From Cedecea selenatireducens (GTDB lineage: Bacteria; Pseudomonadota; Gammaproteobacteria; Enterobacterales; Enterobacteriaceae): a stretch of 64,000 bases of DNA. The DNA is taken from the NCBI RefSeq assembly GCF_042138895.1, contig NZ_JBHIKW010000002.1, positions 477,808 to 541,807 on the forward strand, written 5' to 3'. Numbering within the stretch: the first letter of the stretch is position 1; every line of letters begins with the position of its first letter. The notes below the pieces were generated by a model. That model was not told where the DNA came from. It saw only the letters and a program-made list of their open reading frames with translations, and did not search any database. Positions 61,004 through 64,000 of this stretch are shown here, piece by piece. Made by a program: the position numbers and the translations under genes.

Positions 61004-62348
61004 ATTTAAACGTAATAAACATCAACAACACCTTGCCCAGTTACCGAAGCTTTCTCAATCAGTTGATGATGTAGAAACCCTGTTCTCCCCTGCGGACTTC
61101 CGCGAAACGCTGCTGAAAAAAATAGCGGGCGCAACGCAACGCATCTGCATCATTGCGCTGTATCTTGAGCAGGATGACGGCGGCAATGGGATCCTGTCCG
61201 CGCTTTATCAGGCTAAACAGCAGCGGCCGGACCTGGAAGTTACCGTGCTGGTTGACTGGCACCGTGCTCAGCGCGGACGTATTGGTGTTGCCGCAACCAA
61301 CACCAATGCGGACTGGTATCACCGCATGGCAGAGCAGTTTCCGGATGTAAATATTCCGGTCTACGGCGTTCCCGTCAATACTCGCGAAGCGCTTGGCGTG
61401 TTGCATTTCAAAGGTTTTATCATTGATGACAGCGTTTTCTACAGCGGTGCCAGCCTCAATGATGTCTATCTGCATCAGCATGATAAGTATCGTTATGACC
61501 GCTATCAGGTCATCCGCAATCGCTCGTTAGCGGACATTATGTATGGTTGGGTGAACCAGAATCTGGTGAATGGCCGCGCGGTTCATCGACTGGACGTCGC
61601 CGAACGCCCAAAAAGCCCGGAAATCAAAAACGACATTCGCCTGTTCCGTCAGGAGCTGCGGGATGCCAGCTTTATCTTCCAGGGTGATGCGGACAACGAT
61701 CAGCTGTCGGTTACGCCGCTGGTTGGGCTGGGGAAATCCAGCCTGCTGAATAAAACTATCTTCCATCTTATGCCGTGTGCCGAGCAAAAGCTCACTATCT
61801 GCACGCCGTATTTCAACCTGCCTGCGGTGCTGGTGCGTAATATCATTCAGCTACTGCGAGATGGCAAACAGGTTGAGATTATCGTTGGCGACAAAACGGC
61901 CAACGATTTCTATATTCCCGAAGATCAGCCGTTTAAGATTATCGGTGCCCTGCCTTACCTCTACGAGATTAACCTGCGCCGCTTCCTTAGCCGCCTGCAG
62001 TATTATGTGAATACCGGGCAACTGATTGTGCGTTTGTGGAAAGACGGGGATAACAGCTATCACCTGAAAGGAATGTGGGTGGACAACGAGTGGATGCTGC
62101 TGACCGGGAATAACCTTAACCCGCGCGCCTGGCGTCTGGACCTGGAGAATGCCCTGCTGATCCACGATCCGAAAAGAGAGCTGGAAGGCATTCGTACCAG
62201 AGAGCTGGAGCTTATCCGCACCCATACGACGGTCGTTCAACATTATCGCGATCTGCAAAGCATCGCCGAATATCCGGTGAAAGTTCGTAAGCTGATTCGC
62301 CGCCTGCGTCGTATCCGTATCGACCGATTGATAAGCCGCATTCTTTAA
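60993..62348 (+). CDS. pssA: Phosphatidylserine synthase (CDP-diacylglycerol-serine)
   Basis: 451 residues from the ATG at 60993 (a GTG one codon earlier is possible). Phospholipase D fold with two HKD motifs, HFKGFIIDDSVFYSGASLND near residue 138 and HLKGMWVDNEWMLLTGNNLN near 357. It makes phosphatidylserine for phosphatidylethanolamine at the membrane surface; the C-terminus is very basic (RRLRRIRIDRL). No convincing ribosome binding site of its own; a short leader frame overlaps its start. Confidence 0.97.
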   Translation: MLSKFKRNKHQQHLAQLPKLSQSVDDVETLFSPADFRETLLKKIAGATQRICIIALYLEQDDGGNGILSALYQAKQQRPDLEVTVLVDWHRAQRGRIGVAATNTNADWYHRMAEQFPDVNIPVYGVPVNTREALGVLHFKGFIIDDSVFYSGASLNDVYLHQHDKYRYDRYQVIRNRSLADIMYGWVNQNLVNGRAVHRLDVAERPKSPEIKNDIRLFRQELRDASFIFQGDADNDQLSVTPLVGLGKSSLLNKTIFHLMPCAEQKLTICTPYFNLPAVLVRNIIQLLRDGKQVEIIVGDKTANDFYIPEDQPFKIIGALPYLYEINLRRFLSRLQYYVNTGQLIVRLWKDGDNSYHLKGMWVDNEWMLLTGNNLNPRAWRLDLENALLIHDPKRELEGIRTRELELIRTHTTVVQHYRDLQSIAEYPVKVRKLIRRLRRIRIDRLISRIL

Positions 62349-62354
62349 ATGTTT

Positions 62355-62380
62355 AAGCCCTGCACTGCAGGGCTTTTTCT
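62355..62380. terminator. Terminator between pssA and kgtP
   Basis: Nine-base stem AAGCCCTGC/GCAGGGCTT with a three-base loop and T run; it lies between the two convergent stops. Confidence 0.87.
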
Positions 62381-62382
62381 TT

Positions 62383-63681
62383 CTAGAGTTTGATGCCTTT
62401 TCCTTTGCGGTGCAGCAGCAAAGAAACCACAAACGCCAGCGCTCCCATCCCGGAAACATACCAGAAGAAGATAGTTTCACTGCCGATCGATTTTAGTGAC
62501 AGAGCGACATATTCCGCAGAGCCGCCAAACAGAGCATTAGCAACCGCATAGGAGAGCCCAACGCCCAGGGCACGGACTTCTGGTGGGAACATTTCAGCCT
62601 TCAGAATGCCGCTAATTGAAGTGTAAAAGCTGACAATGATCATCGCCGCCATCACCAGTGCAAAGGCTGCATACGGCGAGCTAACATTTTGCAAAGCCGT
62701 CAAGATAGGCACAGTCAGCACCGCCGCTAACCCGCCAAAACATAGCATTGAGCTACGCCGTCCGATTTTATCCGATAGCGCGCCGAAGAACGGCTGGATC
62801 ACCATGAAAATAAACAGAGCAAAGGTCATCAGCGCGCTGGCCGTATTGGCATGCATCCCCGCCGTATTTACCAGGTACTTCTGCATATAAGTGGTGAAAG
62901 TATAAAAAGCCAGGGACCCGCCGGCAGTAAAGCCGAGCACCATAATGAACGCTTTACGGTTCTTCCATAGCCCGGATAGCGTTCCGGCATCTTTGTGCGC
63001 ACGAGTCGCTTTATCTGACGTTTCATCCAGCGAACGACGAAGATAAAGGGCAACAATGGCCAGTACGGCGCCAATCGCGAATGGGATCCGCCATCCCCAG
63101 CTTCGTAAATCCTCATCGCTCAGCACTTGCTGCAGGATAACCACAACCAGCAATGCAGTAAGCTGCCCACCAATGAGCGTCACATACTGGAATGAGGCGT
63201 AAAATCCTTTACGGCCTTCAACCGCCACCTCACTCATGTATGTCGCGCTGGTTCCATACTCTCCTCCCACAGATAAGCCCTGAAACAAGCGAGCCAGAAG
63301 TAATAACGCAGGAGCCCATGTACCGATAGTGGCGTATCCTGGCAGGCAGGCAATTACCAACGATCCAAAACACATCATGCAGACGGAGATCAGCATGGAG
63401 TTTTTACGTCCATGTTTGTCAGCGATATAGCCAAACAGCCAGCCGCCAATCGGCCGCATCAGAAAACCAGCGGCAAAGACCCCAGCCGTTTGCAACAGTT
63501 GGGTAGTAGTATTTCCCGTAGGGAAAAAGATGTGTGCGAAATAGAGCGAGCAGAATGAGTAAACATAAAAATCAAACCACTCAACCAGATTCCCTGATGA
63601 GGCGCCGACAATGGCCCAGACGCGACGACGGGTATCCGCAGCCGTTAGCGCAATACTCTCTTCACTTGTTGATTCAGTCAT
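62383..63681 (-). CDS. kgtP: Alpha-ketoglutarate permease
   Basis: 432 residues, E. coli KgtP length. MFS member of the metabolite:H+ symporter family with twelve hydrophobic segments; FGYIADKHGRKNSM loop, FQGLSVGGEYGTSATYMSE and ALSDKIGRRSSM are typical. It takes up 2-oxoglutarate. The start at 63681 has AGGAAAA upstream; the longer frame is not homologous. yfiM, found before kgtP in E. coli, is absent. Confidence 0.96.
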   Translation of the reverse strand: MTESTSEESIALTAADTRRRVWAIVGASSGNLVEWFDFYVYSFCSLYFAHIFFPTGNTTTQLLQTAGVFAAGFLMRPIGGWLFGYIADKHGRKNSMLISVCMMCFGSLVIACLPGYATIGTWAPALLLLARLFQGLSVGGEYGTSATYMSEVAVEGRKGFYASFQYVTLIGGQLTALLVVVILQQVLSDEDLRSWGWRIPFAIGAVLAIVALYLRRSLDETSDKATRAHKDAGTLSGLWKNRKAFIMVLGFTAGGSLAFYTFTTYMQKYLVNTAGMHANTASALMTFALFIFMVIQPFFGALSDKIGRRSSMLCFGGLAAVLTVPILTALQNVSSPYAAFALVMAAMIIVSFYTSISGILKAEMFPPEVRALGVGLSYAVANALFGGSAEYVALSLKSIGSETIFFWYVSGMGALAFVVSLLLHRKGKGIKL

Positions 63682-63836
63682 TATATTTTCCTGTCTTCCT
63701 GAACGAGCGTAATAACCCAGGATCCAGTAAAGCAGGAGAAACAAAATTCGTGAGGTGAAGTTTCTTGTTGCGCAGTTGTTACAGTGTTTTTTGTGAGCAG
63801 GCTAAGCTTTTCGCAAATTGTTACTACTGGAAAAAC

Positions 63837-64000
63837 AAAAAACCCCAGCCGTCAGGCTGAGGTTTTCTGTTTTATTTGATGCCTGGCAGTTGTATGCCGG
63901 GCTGTCCTGCCCGTCACCCTGCGGGCAGCCTGCGGCTGTGCAAAATCGTTCCCGATGATTTTGTCATGCTCTCTGAGAGTAGAAAGCAGCAGAAACCAGA
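63837..64000 (-). terminator. Terminator region of an rRNA operon (T1-T2 segment with 5S tail remnant)
   Basis: On the minus strand the stretch reads, after GAGAGCATGAC, the small stem AAATCATCGGGAACGATTTT, then GGGTGACGGGCAGGAC and AACTGCCAGGCATCAAAT and finally a strong stem AAAACCTCAGCC/GGCTGGGGTTTT with T run (63837-63866). This is the order seen in the E. coli rrnB T1-T2 region, where the 3' end of 5S rRNA (ACTGCCAGGCAT) is repeated before the second terminator. The 5S, 23S and 16S genes must lie to the right of the window. Confidence 0.85.

Noticed and set aside
63881..63892. 5S rRNA gene at the right end
   Set aside because: Only the last dozen bases match the 5S 3' end; the rest matches the inter-terminator segment of rrn operons.
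1..64000. CRISPR arrays, tRNA genes and insertion sequences
   Set aside because: No regularly spaced repeats, cloverleaf genes or transposase frames were seen on either strand.

Overview
The window is chromosomal DNA of a gamma-proteobacterium of the family Enterobacteriaceae. The gene order csiE-hcaT, the yph cluster, glyA-hmp, glnB-glrR-qseG-glrK-glmY-purL, mltF-tadA-pgpC-yfhH, yfhL-acpS-pdxJ-recO-era-rnc-lepB-lepA, rseC-rseB-rseA-rpoE, nadB-trmN-srmB-yfiE-eamB-grcA-ung-yfiF-trxC-tapT-patZ-pssA-kgtP and then an rrn terminator is that of the E. coli chromosome. Many proteins are close to their E. coli versions, but the yph region, the missing hca operon and the missing yfiM and shoB show that it is another genus. 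I cannot name the species from the sequence alone.

Layout: 1-1.9 kb holds the 3' part of csiE converging on an orphan hcaT. 1.97-16.6 kb is a carbohydrate cluster around a ROK regulator. A leftward operon (yphG-like, sugar porter, mutarotase) and a rightward series (ROK regulator, DoxX protein, periplasmic binding protein, ABC ATPase, two permeases, FGGY ribulokinase-type kinase, single-domain sugar-phosphate isomerase) together look like uptake by two routes, phosphorylation and isomerisation of a pentose or pentulose. The substrate is not known. 16.6-31.8 kb is core metabolism and regulation: serine hydroxymethyltransferase, flavohaemoglobin, PII protein, the GlrK/GlrR two-component system with the GlmY small RNA and three GlrR sites, purine synthesis and tRNA/cell-wall enzymes.

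31.8-38.5 kb is a small decayed prophage inserted between yfhH and yfhL. It has no integrase, capsid, terminase or replication genes, and its tail fibre gene carries a stop codon and a frameshift. A complete S24-type repressor, a complete lysis cassette (holin, SAR endolysin, Rz/Rz1) and an intact Proteus-type lipase framed by two terminators remain, together with an AT-rich acetyltransferase. This retained repressor-lysis-lipase set is the most intriguing part of the window.

38.7-64 kb is core: acyl carrier protein synthase, pyridoxine synthesis, RecO, Era, RNase III, signal peptidase, LepA, the sigma-E operon, NAD synthesis, RNA-modifying enzymes, thioredoxin 2, protein acetyltransferase, phosphatidylserine synthase and ketoglutarate permease. 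The last 160 bases are the terminator region of an rRNA operon lying just outside the window on the minus strand.

Clear regulatory sites were read directly: PurR boxes at glyA and purL, an NsrR box at hmp, a sigma-54 promoter and GlrR sites at glmY, a NadR box at nadB and two FNR boxes at grcA. Several start codons (hcaT, yphG, glyA, hmp, glnB, rpoE, nadB, trmN, yfiF, trxC, kgtP, the lipase, Rz and others) were moved inward from the longest frame because of ribosome binding sites and alignment remembered from E. coli.
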